The position numbers were made by a program, and so were the translations under genes. Under the pieces are notes generated by a model. It had not been told where the DNA came from and did not search any database. It saw only the letters and a program-made list of their open reading frames with translations. 64,000 nt of DNA from Sphingobium cupriresistens (lineage in GTDB: Bacteria; Pseudomonadota; Alphaproteobacteria; Sphingomonadales; Sphingomonadaceae), in assembly GCF_004152865.1 (NCBI RefSeq), contig NZ_SEOO01000016.1, positions 33,554 to 97,553 on the forward strand. Reading direction: 5' to 3'. Position 1 is the first letter of the stretch. Each line of letters opens with the position of its first letter. This document shows positions 16,196-24,869 of the stretch, one piece after another.

Positions 16196-17830
16196 ATGTA
16201 CAAATACGACGAGTATGATCAGGCCATGGTCGATGCCCGGGTCGAAGAGTTTCGCGACCAGACGCGCCGTCGGATCGAAGGCCATCTCAGCGAAGACCAG
16301 TTCAAGCCTCTGCGGCTCAAGAATGGGCTCTACCTGCAACTGCACGCTTATATGCTGCGCGTAGCGGTGCCTTACGGCACGCTCAATTCGCGGCAAATGC
16401 GCAAGCTGGCGCATATCGCGCGCAAATATGACCGAGGCTACGGTCATTTCACGACACGACAGAACATCCAATATAACTGGATCAAACTGGCGGATGCGCC
16501 CGACATCCTCGCTGAGCTCGCGACGGTGGAAATGCACGCCATCCAGACGAGCGGCGAGAGCATTCGCAACCTGTCGGCGGATCATTATGCTGGAGCTGCT
16601 CCCGACGAGATATGCGATCCGCGGCCCTGGGCCGAACTGATCCGCCAGGCCACGACGTTCCATCCAGAATTCAGTTATCTGCCGCGCAAGTTCAAGATCG
16701 CAGTGATCGCCGCGCAGGAAGACCGTGCCGCGCTGCGCTGGCACGACTGTGCACTGCGCATCATCAAGAACGAGAGCGGTGAGCAGGGGTTCGAGGTCTA
16801 TGCTGGCGGCGGTATGGGGCGCACGCCGATTATCGCTTTCCCGATCAGGACGTTCTGTCCGGCAGGCCAGATCTTTTCCTATATCCAGGCGATCCTGCGG
16901 GTGTGGAACCGGCATGCGCGGCGCGACAACATCCACAAGCAGAGGATGAAGATCCTTGTTCATGAACTGGGGGAAGAAGAGTTCCGCCGTCAGGTGGAGA
17001 TGGAGTTCGAGCACATCCTGACGCTGGGCCGGGATTTTCCGCAGGCCGAGTATGACAGGATTGCCGCCCATTTTGACCCGCCGCCGTTCGAGACCGGGCT
17101 TTCCGAGGAGCTCGACCGCTCCGATCCCGACTTCGCGCTATGGGTCGATCGCCAGGTCGCCGCACATAAGGCGCCCGGTTATGCCATCGTCAATATCAGC
17201 CTCAAACCCGACGGGGGTATAACCGGCGACATTTCAGCCGAGCAGATGGAGCTCGTGGCCGACCTTGCCGAACGCTACAGCTTCGATGACCTGCGCTCGA
17301 CGCATGTCCAGAATCTCGTGCTGCCCCATGTGCGCAAGCGGGATCTTCATGCGGTCTGGCAGGCGCTGGACGCGGCGGGGCTGGCAAGCGTCAATCTCGG
17401 CCTCGTCACGGACATCATCGCTTGTCCCGGACTCGATTATTGCAGCCTGGCCAACGCGCGTTCGATACCCGTCGCCCAACAGATCGCAGAGCGCTTTGCC
17501 GATCTCGATCGTCAGCTCGACCTCGGCGAACTCAAGATCAAGATTTCGGGCTGCATCAACGCCTGCGGTCATCACCACGCGGCCCATATCGGTATCCTTG
17601 GTGTCGATCGTAAGGGCACAGAGAACTACCAGTTGCTGCTTGGCGGGTCCGGGGCCGAGGATGTTTCGCAGGCCAAGATCACCGGGCCGGGCTTCGACGA
17701 GACCGGGATCGTCGATGCCGTCGAACGCACGATCGAACGCTATCGTGAGATTCGCGAGCCAGGTGAACGCTTTCTCGATTGCTATCGCCGCGTTGGCATG
17801 GATCCGTTCAAGGAGGCTATTTATGGGTGA
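16196..17830 (+). CDS. Nitrite/sulfite reductase haemoprotein (CysI-like)
   Basis: A 544-residue siroheme/[4Fe-4S] reductase of the ferredoxin-nitrite / sulfite reductase family, making ammonium or sulfide by six-electron reduction. Both halves of the repeat are visible (GHFTTRQNIQYNWIKL early; DLRSTHVQNLVLPHV later). The cluster/siroheme cysteines are in IACPGLDYCSLA (C-x5-C) and SGCINACGHHH (C-x3-C). The partner gene is DUF934, as in assimilatory sulfite reduction operons, so sulfite is the likelier substrate. It overlaps the DUF934 start by 8 nt and is divergent from an Rrf2 regulator. Confidence 0.9.
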   Translation: MYKYDEYDQAMVDARVEEFRDQTRRRIEGHLSEDQFKPLRLKNGLYLQLHAYMLRVAVPYGTLNSRQMRKLAHIARKYDRGYGHFTTRQNIQYNWIKLADAPDILAELATVEMHAIQTSGESIRNLSADHYAGAAPDEICDPRPWAELIRQATTFHPEFSYLPRKFKIAVIAAQEDRAALRWHDCALRIIKNESGEQGFEVYAGGGMGRTPIIAFPIRTFCPAGQIFSYIQAILRVWNRHARRDNIHKQRMKILVHELGEEEFRRQVEMEFEHILTLGRDFPQAEYDRIAAHFDPPPFETGLSEELDRSDPDFALWVDRQVAAHKAPGYAIVNISLKPDGGITGDISAEQMELVADLAERYSFDDLRSTHVQNLVLPHVRKRDLHAVWQALDAAGLASVNLGLVTDIIACPGLDYCSLANARSIPVAQQIAERFADLDRQLDLGELKIKISGCINACGHHHAAHIGILGVDRKGTENYQLLLGGSGAEDVSQAKITGPGFDETGIVDAVERTIERYREIREPGERFLDCYRRVGMDPFKEAIYG

Positions 17831-18263
17831 TCCGTTACGCTTCCGGGACGATCCGGCACCGGATGAGCCGGGAGTTTCCCTGGATGCGTTTCTCAATCAG
17901 AAGGACGCAACCTCAGTGCTTCTCGAGGCGGGCGATGATGTCCGCGCCTTGTTACCCGAACTTGGCCGCGTGCGGCTCGTCGAGATCGACTTTCCGCGGT
18001 TTCGCGACGGGCGTGGTTTTTCCAGCGCAAGCATATTGCGCGAGGCGGGCTACACAGGCGAAATCCGCGCGATCGGTGACGTGCTCATTGATCTCGTATT
18101 CTTTATGCGGCGTTGCGGCTTCGACAGCTTCGAGCCCGACGCCCCCTTTCATCCGGGTGCCGTCGATGCTGCGCTGAGCCGCTACCCTGACGTCTATCAG
18201 TCCGCGACAGATGGGCGAGTACCGATTTGGGCGCTGCGGCATCCCCAATTCGCCACGGAATGA
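17823..18263 (+). CDS. DUF934 protein, sulfite-reduction partner
   Basis: A 146-residue protein with DUF934 features (LPELGRVRLVEIDFPRFRDG, GFSSASILRE, then RCGFDSFEPD). DUF934 genes regularly follow CysI-type reductases in alpha- and betaproteobacteria and are thought to assist sulfite reduction or electron transfer, though the mechanism is not established. The start ATG at 17823 lies 8 nt inside the end of the reductase gene, so the two are translationally coupled. Confidence 0.85.
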   Translation: MGDPLRFRDDPAPDEPGVSLDAFLNQKDATSVLLEAGDDVRALLPELGRVRLVEIDFPRFRDGRGFSSASILREAGYTGEIRAIGDVLIDLVFFMRRCGFDSFEPDAPFHPGAVDAALSRYPDVYQSATDGRVPIWALRHPQFATE

Positions 18264-18374
18264 AGGCAGTTCCTTCCTCTGGTTTGGACGGTAGTTCGGC
18301 ACCTGGCGCGCGCACCATATATTAACCAGACCATCGTGCCTTGAATGCTGGAAGTGATGAGCGGGGTCCTTGTA

Positions 18375-18397
18375 AATATATCGCAACACGATATATT
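18375..18397. promoter_or_regulatory. 23-bp perfect inverted repeat (operator candidate)
   Basis: AATATATCG and CGATATATT arms flank a CAACA spacer, 21 nt upstream of the ATG of the split membrane gene. The AT-rich 9-bp arms are very unlikely by chance in this GC-rich DNA. It is probably the binding site of a dimeric repressor that is not encoded next to it. Confidence 0.55.
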
Positions 18398-18741
18398 GGA
18401 ACGAAGGGCGCGGAGGGGATGTCGATGGAGGCAGATATGCCGATGTTGCAAATCCTGGTCACGGCTGTCGGCCTGACGTTGGGCAGCTTGCTGGTCGCGA
18501 TATCGCTGTCCTGTCTGGCTTGGTGGCTGGCCACCCGCGTTCATCATCCGCGCTGGGGCGCGGCTTTTCTGCTCATCATAGTCGGTGGCACCTGGCTGGC
18601 TGCGTTAGGGCAAAGTGAGTTCGTGAAGATGGCCACCGTGTTCGCTCTGGTTGGGGCAGGCCTGCTCTATCTGGTAGGCCGGGAAGAACGGGATGGAGGA
18701 TCTTCGCGCGATACCAAGCCGGGCCGCTCCGCCCTCTCTAA

Positions 18742-20087
18742 CAGGCTGCGGAAAAAGGCGCCGCAGTGGTCACCGTCGATCTGCGTTCGAAGGAGGGGGA
18801 CTGGTCTGTCGCTCGTTTCAGGGTGAAATTCGGAGATACCGGCCACGTTGGCGCGGTCGTGGTGACGTGAGCGACACGATTAAGCCGCGGCCAGAAGTTT
18901 GGGCAGTCTGATGAGGTTGTAGGCGGCAGCGGTGAGCGTAAAGGACCATCCGACGCGGTCCTGGCCTCGATGGCGGGTCTTTCGCATGGTGCCGCAGGTC
19001 TTCGTCCATCCGAACACCTCCTCGATCCGCTTGCGGATTTTCTGGGAGAGGCCGTAGCCGGGATGGCGTGTCGTGCGCCTGTCGATGGCGGAGCGCCGGT
19101 TGGTGTTGTTCTGGGCTACGTGCGGGGTGACCTCCATCTCGCGCAGCGCCGTGACGAAGGCGGCGGTGTCGTAGTTCTTGTCCGCGCCCAGTGTAATCCG
19201 GTGGCGTCCTTCCATGCGGCCCAACATGGTCAGCGCGGCCTCGCGTTCGGCGGTGCCGGTGGCGTGGGTGAGGATCGCATCGACGACGAGGCCGTTGCGG
19301 TTCTCCATCAGGACATGGCCCATGTGGCACAGCTTCGCTGCCTGGCCGCGCGCCTTCTTGAATAGTCGGGCATCAGGATCTGTGGTCGATGCATGGGTTG
19401 TATTGCTGCGCTTCTCGCCGCGAAAATCGCGTTCGGCATTACGGTCGGTCGGCGCTGCTGCCTGCTCGCTGCGGCTGGAAGCCAACCCGGCGTCATCGTC
19501 ATCTCCGGGGCCGCCTTCATCCTTGGGTCTGAAGCTTTTCGCGCTTGCCCACGCTTCGATCAACGTGCCGTCCACCGAGAAATGATCGTCCGAAAGAAGA
19601 GCCTGCACGCGTGGCTGGTTGATGATGGCCGACAGGAGCTTGGCGGCAACGTCCCCGGACAGCAGCCTCTCGCGGTTCTTGGTGAAGACCGTGACATCCC
19701 AGATCGGCGCATCCATCGCCAGGCCGACGAACCAGCGAAAGAGCAGGTTGTAGTCCATCTGCTCCATCAACTGGCGTTCCGAGCGGATCGAATAGAAGGC
19801 CTGCAGGAGCAAGGCCCGAAGAAGTTTCTCGGGTGGGATCGACGGCCTCCCGATACGAGAATACAGGCCGTCGAAGTCCGCGGACAGCACTTCGAGCGCT
19901 TCATCGACAATCGCCCGGATCGCGCGAAGAGCATGGTTCGCCGGCACCCGAGCCTCGCAACTCACGTACGAGAACAGCCCCTCGCTCCGTTCATCACCGC
20001 CGCGCATCCCGATCCCTTCAACATCCCTCTACGGGATCCTGGAATCAGCAATGCCACATCAAGGCAAGCGCCTTTTTCCGCAGCCTG
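18742..20087 (-). mobile_element. IS5-family insertion sequence, 1346 bp, with CTAA target duplication
   Basis: The 20-bp terminal repeats are perfect: CAGGCTGCGGAAAAAGGCGC at 18742-18761 and its complement at 20068-20087. They are flanked by CTAA at 18738-18741 and 20088-20091, the 4-bp target duplication typical of the IS5 group. Both ends and the transposase appear intact, so it is potentially active and a fairly recent insertion. Confidence 0.92.
18880..20007 (-). CDS. IS5-family transposase
   Basis: A 375-residue DDE transposase on the minus strand. Family features include IGRPSIPPEKLLRALLLQ, the first acidic residue in DDHFSVDGTLIEAWASAKSF, LGADKNYDT for the second, and a C-terminal KRIEEVFGWTKT with the catalytic Glu. 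DUF772-like residues near the N terminus also fit. It occupies the element between perfect inverted repeats, is full length and shows no frameshift. Confidence 0.93.
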   Translation of the reverse strand: MRGGDERSEGLFSYVSCEARVPANHALRAIRAIVDEALEVLSADFDGLYSRIGRPSIPPEKLLRALLLQAFYSIRSERQLMEQMDYNLLFRWFVGLAMDAPIWDVTVFTKNRERLLSGDVAAKLLSAIINQPRVQALLSDDHFSVDGTLIEAWASAKSFRPKDEGGPGDDDDAGLASSRSEQAAAPTDRNAERDFRGEKRSNTTHASTTDPDARLFKKARGQAAKLCHMGHVLMENRNGLVVDAILTHATGTAEREAALTMLGRMEGRHRITLGADKNYDTAAFVTALREMEVTPHVAQNNTNRRSAIDRRTTRHPGYGLSQKIRKRIEEVFGWTKTCGTMRKTRHRGQDRVGWSFTLTAAAYNLIRLPKLLAAA

Positions 20088-20218
20088 CTAACCTCTCTTA
20101 TTCACGACGCTCGGTTTCAGGCCCGCTCTGGGCATTTGCTGCCGCTGGCGGTGTTGCGCGGACGACCGGCATCGCTGGCGTTTGTTTCACCGCGATCGGA
20201 TTGATGGGCTTTTCGGGT

Positions 20219-21712
20219 TGAAGGGCTGGGCTCGGAGTTCTGCGGCGCTGCCGCATGGGCTACGTCGGCGCAGGCTTGAGCCGAAGAACGAGGGCGCGGA
20301 ACAGGTCGGCATCCGGACAGGCCGAAGCGAAGGCAATGCGGATGCGGCTAGCACTTTCTACGACGCGCGCAGCGACCTTGAGCAGCCGCAGGCGCAAGGT
20401 TGTAAACTCGGCGCTTGCCAGAGCAGTGGTCCTGGGCATCACCTGCTGGATGCGCCATAGCAGCCAGTAGGCGGCAGTGTGCAGGATCAGGCGCATCTGA
20501 TTGGCATTGGCCGAGCGGCACGAGGTGCGATCACTGGCCAGCTGGGCCTTGTGCCGCTTGATCAGGTTCTCGGCCTGCCCGCGCGCGCAGTAAAGCGTAT
20601 CGTAGATGTGCTCGGCTGAGGCCCCGGTCAGCGACGTGACGACATAGCGGATGTCCATGCCCAACGTGCTGGCCTCGATCCGTGCAACGACGCGACGCTG
20701 GCACTTCCAGGTCTTTGCCCCATAGCGGGTCTCTGCATAGTTGCGCAGGACGGGACACTGACGCTGGGCGCGCTTGACCGCGCAGGCATCGGCGACCGCA
20801 ACAATGGCGGGATCGGCGCGCAGCGCTGCATTGGTGGGCAGGCCGAACACGTAATCGACGCGGGTCGCATCGCAGTAGGCCATGACCTCGGGTCGACCAT
20901 AGTGCCCGTCGCCGCGGATGGTGATGTGAGTATCGGGCCAGTTACGGCGCAGGTGACGCACCAGGCGTCGGATGTGCCCCGCCGCCTCTTTTCCAGAAGG
21001 CGTCTTGCCCGTGCGCAGCAGCATGGCCACCGGCCTGCCGGTCGCGGTGTCGTAGATATGGATCGGTAGGAAGCAGCGCTCCCCATGATGCCCGTTCCAG
21101 AACGAGAGCTGTTGATAGCCATGCACGACGTCGCACGTGTCGTCGATATCCAGCGTGACCGCTGTCGGTGGGGCGGGATAGCTGGCGCAGTAGATGTCGA
21201 TCATCGCGGCCATCATGCTGGCCAGTTCGCGCGTAGTCGGTGCATTTTCCCACCGGCTCATCGTCGGTTGGCTGGCCAGCCCCGCGCCCGATTCCGGCAG
21301 CTTGCCGAGCGCCAGGCGGAAGCCTGGATCGTCGCGCAGAGCATCGAGATCATCGGCATCCTCATAGCCGCACGCGATCGCGAACACACGGGCACGCAGA
21401 ATGTCATCCAGGCGATGGATCACCCGCGCCGTATCGCGCGGATCGGCAATACAAGCCGCCAGGCGCTGGCAAATCCCCATCGCGCGCTCGGCCTGTGCAA
21501 GCAGTAGAACACCGCCATCCGAGGTAAGCCGGCCACCGTCGAACGCAGCTGTTATTTTCTTGCGGCCGACTGCTGGGAATCCAAATGAGCTTGCGATATC
21601 GTCGTTCATGGCGGGTGTGGCCTGTGGCATTTTCTGCCCTGCGGCAGGTTCGGCTTAGACACCCAGTTCCTAATTCAGATCAGAGGCTTACGCCACTCCC
21701 GCCAACCCTTCA
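20219..21712 (-). mobile_element. IS1380-family insertion sequence (ends approximate)
   Basis: The transposase gene is bracketed by imperfect inverted ends: TGAAGGGCTGG at 20219-20229 and CCAACCCTTCA at 21702-21712, with one mismatch. The exact tips and target duplication could not be fixed by eye. It lies immediately beside the C-terminal fragment of the split membrane gene, so the two insertion sequences are packed almost end to end. Confidence 0.65.
20260..21630 (-). CDS. IS1380-family transposase
   Basis: A 456-residue transposase. Landmarks are AFDGGRLTSDGGVLLLAQAE near the N terminus, TLDIDDTCDVVHGYQQ with the first catalytic Asp, TIRGDGHYGRPEVMAYC with the second, and a C-terminal RGQAENLIKRHKAQLASDRT with the Glu. 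These are characteristic of the IS1380 group. It appears full length and uninterrupted. Confidence 0.92.
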   Translation of the reverse strand: MPQATPAMNDDIASSFGFPAVGRKKITAAFDGGRLTSDGGVLLLAQAERAMGICQRLAACIADPRDTARVIHRLDDILRARVFAIACGYEDADDLDALRDDPGFRLALGKLPESGAGLASQPTMSRWENAPTTRELASMMAAMIDIYCASYPAPPTAVTLDIDDTCDVVHGYQQLSFWNGHHGERCFLPIHIYDTATGRPVAMLLRTGKTPSGKEAAGHIRRLVRHLRRNWPDTHITIRGDGHYGRPEVMAYCDATRVDYVFGLPTNAALRADPAIVAVADACAVKRAQRQCPVLRNYAETRYGAKTWKCQRRVVARIEASTLGMDIRYVVTSLTGASAEHIYDTLYCARGQAENLIKRHKAQLASDRTSCRSANANQMRLILHTAAYWLLWRIQQVMPRTTALASAEFTTLRLRLLKVAARVVESASRIRIAFASACPDADLFRALVLRLKPAPT

Positions 21713-21753
21713 GGACACTTTTGGTGAATAAGGCGGGCTAAAGGAAAGCACTG

Positions 21754-21966
21754 ATGGCAACGCAGATCTGGATCTATCCTGCCCTCATCGCGGTTCTAGG
21801 CCAGAATAGACGGCCGAGCTTTGCTGAAATGCGCAGTTTCGTTCGACGAGCCCGGCGTGAAGCCGCTGCAGCTGGGGGTTCGGACGTAGCACGCCGAGGG
21901 AAGGTGCGTCGCCTGATCGAAGCGGCTTTGAAAGCGCCAACTCCTCAGTTGATAGCGGACGAATAG
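21754..21966 (+). CDS. Small basic hypothetical protein
   Basis: A 70-residue protein with an ATG at 21754 preceded by AAAGGAAAG. The sequence is strongly basic in the centre (FVRRARREAAAAGG, then RRGKVRRLIEAALK). No family is recognised. It lies alone between the IS1380-type element and a small membrane protein gene. The 190 nt that follow to 22156 hold no gene that I can support. Confidence 0.45.
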   Translation: MATQIWIYPALIAVLGQNRRPSFAEMRSFVRRARREAAAAGGSDVARRGKVRRLIEAALKAPTPQLIADE

Positions 21967-22156
21967 GCGCTTCCTACTCTCGCTTTGCGAACGCCCCTGC
22001 GTGCTATGCTGATGCCCCGTTTGCGCGACCTCAGAGTTTTTGCGCTTAACCTGCAAAAACATTCGTTTGCGACGCAGTGCGCATTCTTTCACCCTGCTTC
22101 TATCAAACCATGAAGATAGCTGGTTGCGAGCGAGCATCGACAGGAGAGGATGCCGC

Positions 22157-22426
22157 ATGAAGAGGTTTATGTCGGGCGACCCTGCTACACAGGCCGTTTT
22201 TACATGGTCGCGGGCTCTGTGGACGCTTCTGTTCGCTGGGCTCGCCTTTGCTCTCTATTGCCTCAGCGAATATCGCCTCCTCAGTGAGGAGCAGACTATG
22301 CTGCTGATTTTCCTCGCCGTACCGATCGCCGCATTCTTTGTGTCGGGCAAAGGGCAGGACATGTCTGATGGTTCGAACAAGACAGACCAGGGCACCAATT
22401 CGCGCGCGTCCACAAGAAAGAATTAA
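22157..22426 (+). CDS. Small two-helix membrane protein
   Basis: An 89-residue protein starting at an ATG preceded by CAGGAGAGG. Two hydrophobic stretches are visible (LWTLLFAGLAFALYCLS and TMLLIFLAVPIAAFFVSG), followed by a polar, Ser/Thr/Asn-rich tail. This layout resembles small DUF4229-like membrane proteins, but I do not assign it. It precedes the aromatic-acid efflux operon and is separated from it by a palindrome at 22428-22442. Confidence 0.5.
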   Translation: MKRFMSGDPATQAVFTWSRALWTLLFAGLAFALYCLSEYRLLSEEQTMLLIFLAVPIAAFFVSGKGQDMSDGSNKTDQGTNSRASTRKN

Positions 22427-22427
22427 A

Positions 22428-22442
22428 CGCAAAATATTTGCG
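22428..22442. promoter_or_regulatory. Palindrome upstream of the efflux operon
   Basis: CGCAAAATATTTGCG is a perfect 6-3-6 inverted repeat in the only intergenic gap before the FUSC efflux operon, 77 nt upstream of the leader ORF. It may be the operator for a regulator that is not encoded in the immediate neighbourhood (AaeAB systems use a LysR-type AaeR). Confidence 0.4.
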
Positions 22443-22518
22443 CTTATCCATTAATATTTTGATTTACGGTTTAGGGCGCTGGCTCGGTTAAAGAGCTTTC
22501 TCATATCCATGGGAGGTA

Positions 22519-22572
22519 ATGACCACGGTCGCTGTCGATCGTGACAATCCCGTTTGTCATGGTTGTCAGTGA
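22519..22572 (+). CDS. 17-residue leader peptide coupled to the FUSC gene
   Basis: A strong GGGAGG (22511-22516) precedes an ATG at 22519 that opens MTTVAVDRDNPVCHGCQ and stops at 22570-22572. That stop overlaps the FUSC ATG as TGATG. No good ribosome-binding site exists for FUSC itself, so it is probably translated by coupling to this leader. A CHGC cysteine motif at the end could give it a sensory role, which is speculation. Confidence 0.5.
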   Translation: MTTVAVDRDNPVCHGCQ

Positions 22573-24647
22573 TGCTTGTTGCGTTTGCAGGCGGGAAACG
22601 CCTGCCAGCCTCTCCCTTGGTGGTTGACCCCCAGAAGCTGCTCTTCTCGCTCAGCAGCTTGCTGGCGGCAGCCGCTACGTTGGCCATAGCCTTCTCAGCC
22701 AGTTTGCCGCGCCCCTGGTGGGCTCTGTTGACGGTATACGTTACCGCTCAACCCATGGCCGGTGCCTTTCGGCCCAAGGTTCTCTACCGTCTGGGCGGCA
22801 TACTAACCGGTGCCGCTGTCACGATCCTGCTCGTTCCCAACTTGCAGAACTCGCCCGAACTTCTGGTCTTGTGCCTCGCGGCCTGGACAGGTTTCTGCAT
22901 CTATCTTGCGGTTCTTGATCGCACCCCGCGTGCTTTCCTGTTCCAGATGGCGGCGTTCAGCTCAGCGGTGATCAGCTTTCCGTATCTCGATGATCCGGGG
23001 AATATTTTCGAAACCACGGCCGCGAGGGTGCAGGAGATGACGGTTGCTATCCTGTGCGTGACGGCGGTTCATGCGCTGCTCCAACCCTGGAGCGCGACGC
23101 CGGCTATTCGCGCCCGTGTCCAATCTTTTTTGGGTCACGCCCGCCGCTGGACGGCAGAGGCGCTTGGCAGTCAACATACCCGTCTCGAGGACGCGCATCG
23201 CCGCGCACTGGCGGCGGACGTCACCGAACTCGGCATGATCGCGGTCCATTTGCCGTTCGATCAGCGCTGGGCTCCCGCGACTCGGCGACGGGTTACGGCC
23301 TTGCAACAGCAGCTCGCCACCGTCCTGCCACTTGCCTCGGCTGCGGCGAACCGGCTCGACCGCCTTCGCGAAGCTGGCGATCTCCCCCCGGAGCTCGAAG
23401 CTTTGCTGGCCGACGTCACCGACTGGCTGGATGATGAGCAAAGCGAGCTGCACCGGGTGGGATCGCTGGTGCGGCGGTGCGAGGCGCTGGCGGCTGCCGC
23501 TGAGGCGCGCGGCGACTGGAACGACCTGCTGACCGCGAGCGCCTGCATCCGCATCGCCGAGTTCCTGACCGCATTGGCCGCGAGTCGAAGGCTGGCGGAC
23601 AGGATCGGGTCACCGGGTCGGCCCAGCGCTAAAATTCTTGCCGCAGAATCCTTTTCGCTTGCCCGCGATCATGGCGTCGCTGCGCTCGCGGGCCTGGCGA
23701 CCGCCACGGCAATCGGGCTCTATTGCGCCGTCTGGATCCTGCTCGCCTGGCCTAATGGATCGGCGACCGCGGCCTTTGCCGCGCTCATTACCTGTTCTTT
23801 TGCCGCACAGGACGATCCCGCGCCGGTGATCGGTCGCTATCTCGTGGCGACGCTCAAGACTTTTCCGTTGGCGGCCCTCTATCTTTTCGTGATCCTGCCC
23901 CGGGTCGATGGCTATGAAATGCTGATCGTCACCCTGGCGCCAGCCTTGCTGTGGATGGGCTATATCCAGGCCGATCCCGCACGTTCGCCGCAGGCATTGC
24001 CGATGTTCTCCTGCTTCATTGTCGCCATGGGCTTTCTCGCGCGTTTTCAGGCGGATTTTGCACTGTTCATCAACACGGGGTTGGCCCAGCTGGGTGGAAT
24101 TGTAGCGACGCTTGCCGTCACCCGCATGTTCCGATCGGCCAATGTCCTGTGGACCGCCCGGCGTATCCTGCGCGCGAACTGGGGTGAACTGGCCCTACTT
24201 GCGGACATTCGTCGGCCGTTCCGTCCGGACCGCTGGACGGCAAGAGCGGTCGATCGGCTCGGGCAGGTGGCTGCACGCATGGCGGTGGCACCCGCCGGCG
24301 ATAGACTCCGTGCCGCTGACGGTCTGGCGGACCTCAGGATCGGCCGCAACATCATTCCGATCCGCCGGGCGCTGTCTCATGTCCCGCATAACGTGCGGCA
24401 CCGCCTGGGCGCGGTACTTGCCGTGCTGGCGGTGTTTTATGGGGATCGCTGGCGCCATGGCCATGCGGATGCTCCGCCGCCCGGCTTGCTCGATCCGATC
24501 GACCGGGCCTTGGAAGCGCTTCTCAGCCTGCCGCTCGATGAGCATCGCCGGCCTGCCTTGCGGGCGCTGGTAGGGATGCGCTGCAATCTCTTCCCGACTG
24601 CCGCTGCGCCCCATATCGTTTCATCAAGAGCTGGGGAAAGCGCATGA
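22572..24647 (+). CDS. FUSC-family inner-membrane efflux protein (AaeB-like)
   Basis: A 691-residue inner-membrane transporter. Two blocks of about six hydrophobic segments (residues ~15-170 and ~375-510) are separated by a soluble helical region, as in AaeB/YhcP proteins that export aromatic carboxylic acids. The block with PRPWWALLTVYVTAQPMAGA is typical of the FUSC motif. I chose the ATG at 22572 because of the TGATG overlap with the leader ORF; a TTG at 22554 is an alternative. It is followed by DUF1656, HlyD and outer-membrane channel genes, giving a complete tripartite pump. Confidence 0.88.
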   Translation: MLVAFAGGKRLPASPLVVDPQKLLFSLSSLLAAAATLAIAFSASLPRPWWALLTVYVTAQPMAGAFRPKVLYRLGGILTGAAVTILLVPNLQNSPELLVLCLAAWTGFCIYLAVLDRTPRAFLFQMAAFSSAVISFPYLDDPGNIFETTAARVQEMTVAILCVTAVHALLQPWSATPAIRARVQSFLGHARRWTAEALGSQHTRLEDAHRRALAADVTELGMIAVHLPFDQRWAPATRRRVTALQQQLATVLPLASAAANRLDRLREAGDLPPELEALLADVTDWLDDEQSELHRVGSLVRRCEALAAAAEARGDWNDLLTASACIRIAEFLTALAASRRLADRIGSPGRPSAKILAAESFSLARDHGVAALAGLATATAIGLYCAVWILLAWPNGSATAAFAALITCSFAAQDDPAPVIGRYLVATLKTFPLAALYLFVILPRVDGYEMLIVTLAPALLWMGYIQADPARSPQALPMFSCFIVAMGFLARFQADFALFINTGLAQLGGIVATLAVTRMFRSANVLWTARRILRANWGELALLADIRRPFRPDRWTARAVDRLGQVAARMAVAPAGDRLRAADGLADLRIGRNIIPIRRALSHVPHNVRHRLGAVLAVLAVFYGDRWRHGHADAPPPGLLDPIDRALEALLSLPLDEHRRPALRALVGMRCNLFPTAAAPHIVSSRAGESA

Positions 24648-24868
24648 TCGAGGAGATCAATGTGCTCGGCGTTTATATGCCGGCGGCGCTCGCCTGGGGC
24701 GTGCTGGCCGCGGTGCTCGTCTATATTGTGCGCGGGCTCCTGCAGCGCCTGCCGGGCTATCGACTGCTCTGGCACCCAAGCCTGCTCGAGCTCGCTCTCT
24801 TCATTCTGCTGTGGTGGGGCCTGAGCGCGCTCGCCGATAGTGTCCTCTACCGATGGGTCGCGTCTTGA
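24644..24868 (+). CDS. DUF1656 small membrane protein (AaeX-like)
   Basis: A 74-residue protein with two hydrophobic segments (AALAWGVLAAVLVYIVRGLL and LELALFILLWWGLSALAD), matching DUF1656, which pairs with FUSC/HlyD efflux genes as AaeX. The start overlaps the FUSC stop as ATGA. The family's mechanistic role is not established. The next gene starts 2 nt after its stop. Confidence 0.88.
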   Translation: MIEEINVLGVYMPAALAWGVLAAVLVYIVRGLLQRLPGYRLLWHPSLLELALFILLWWGLSALADSVLYRWVAS

Positions 24869-24869
24869 C

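Larger units (their letters stand above)
18419..20221 (+). pseudogene. Small membrane protein gene split by an IS5-type insertion
   Basis: The ATG at 18419 follows GGAGGG. The first part (18419-18741) encodes two membrane segments (LTLGSLLVAISLSCLAWWLA and AAFLLIIVGGTWLAALGQ) and a third near VFALVGAGLLYLVG. The insertion sequence at 18742-20087 interrupts it after GRSALSN. Removing the element and one CTAA duplicate restores the frame from 20092: SYSRRSVSGPLWAFAAAGG, then a further hydrophobic segment, to TGA at 20219-20221, about 150 residues in all. That stop coincides with the left end of the IS1380-type element, so the natural C terminus may also be lost. Function unknown. Confidence 0.75.

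Noticed and set aside
18264..18374. Attenuator or terminator after the DUF934 gene
   Set aside because: Only a weak GGAA.../...TTCC pairing is visible and no U-tract; not enough to call.
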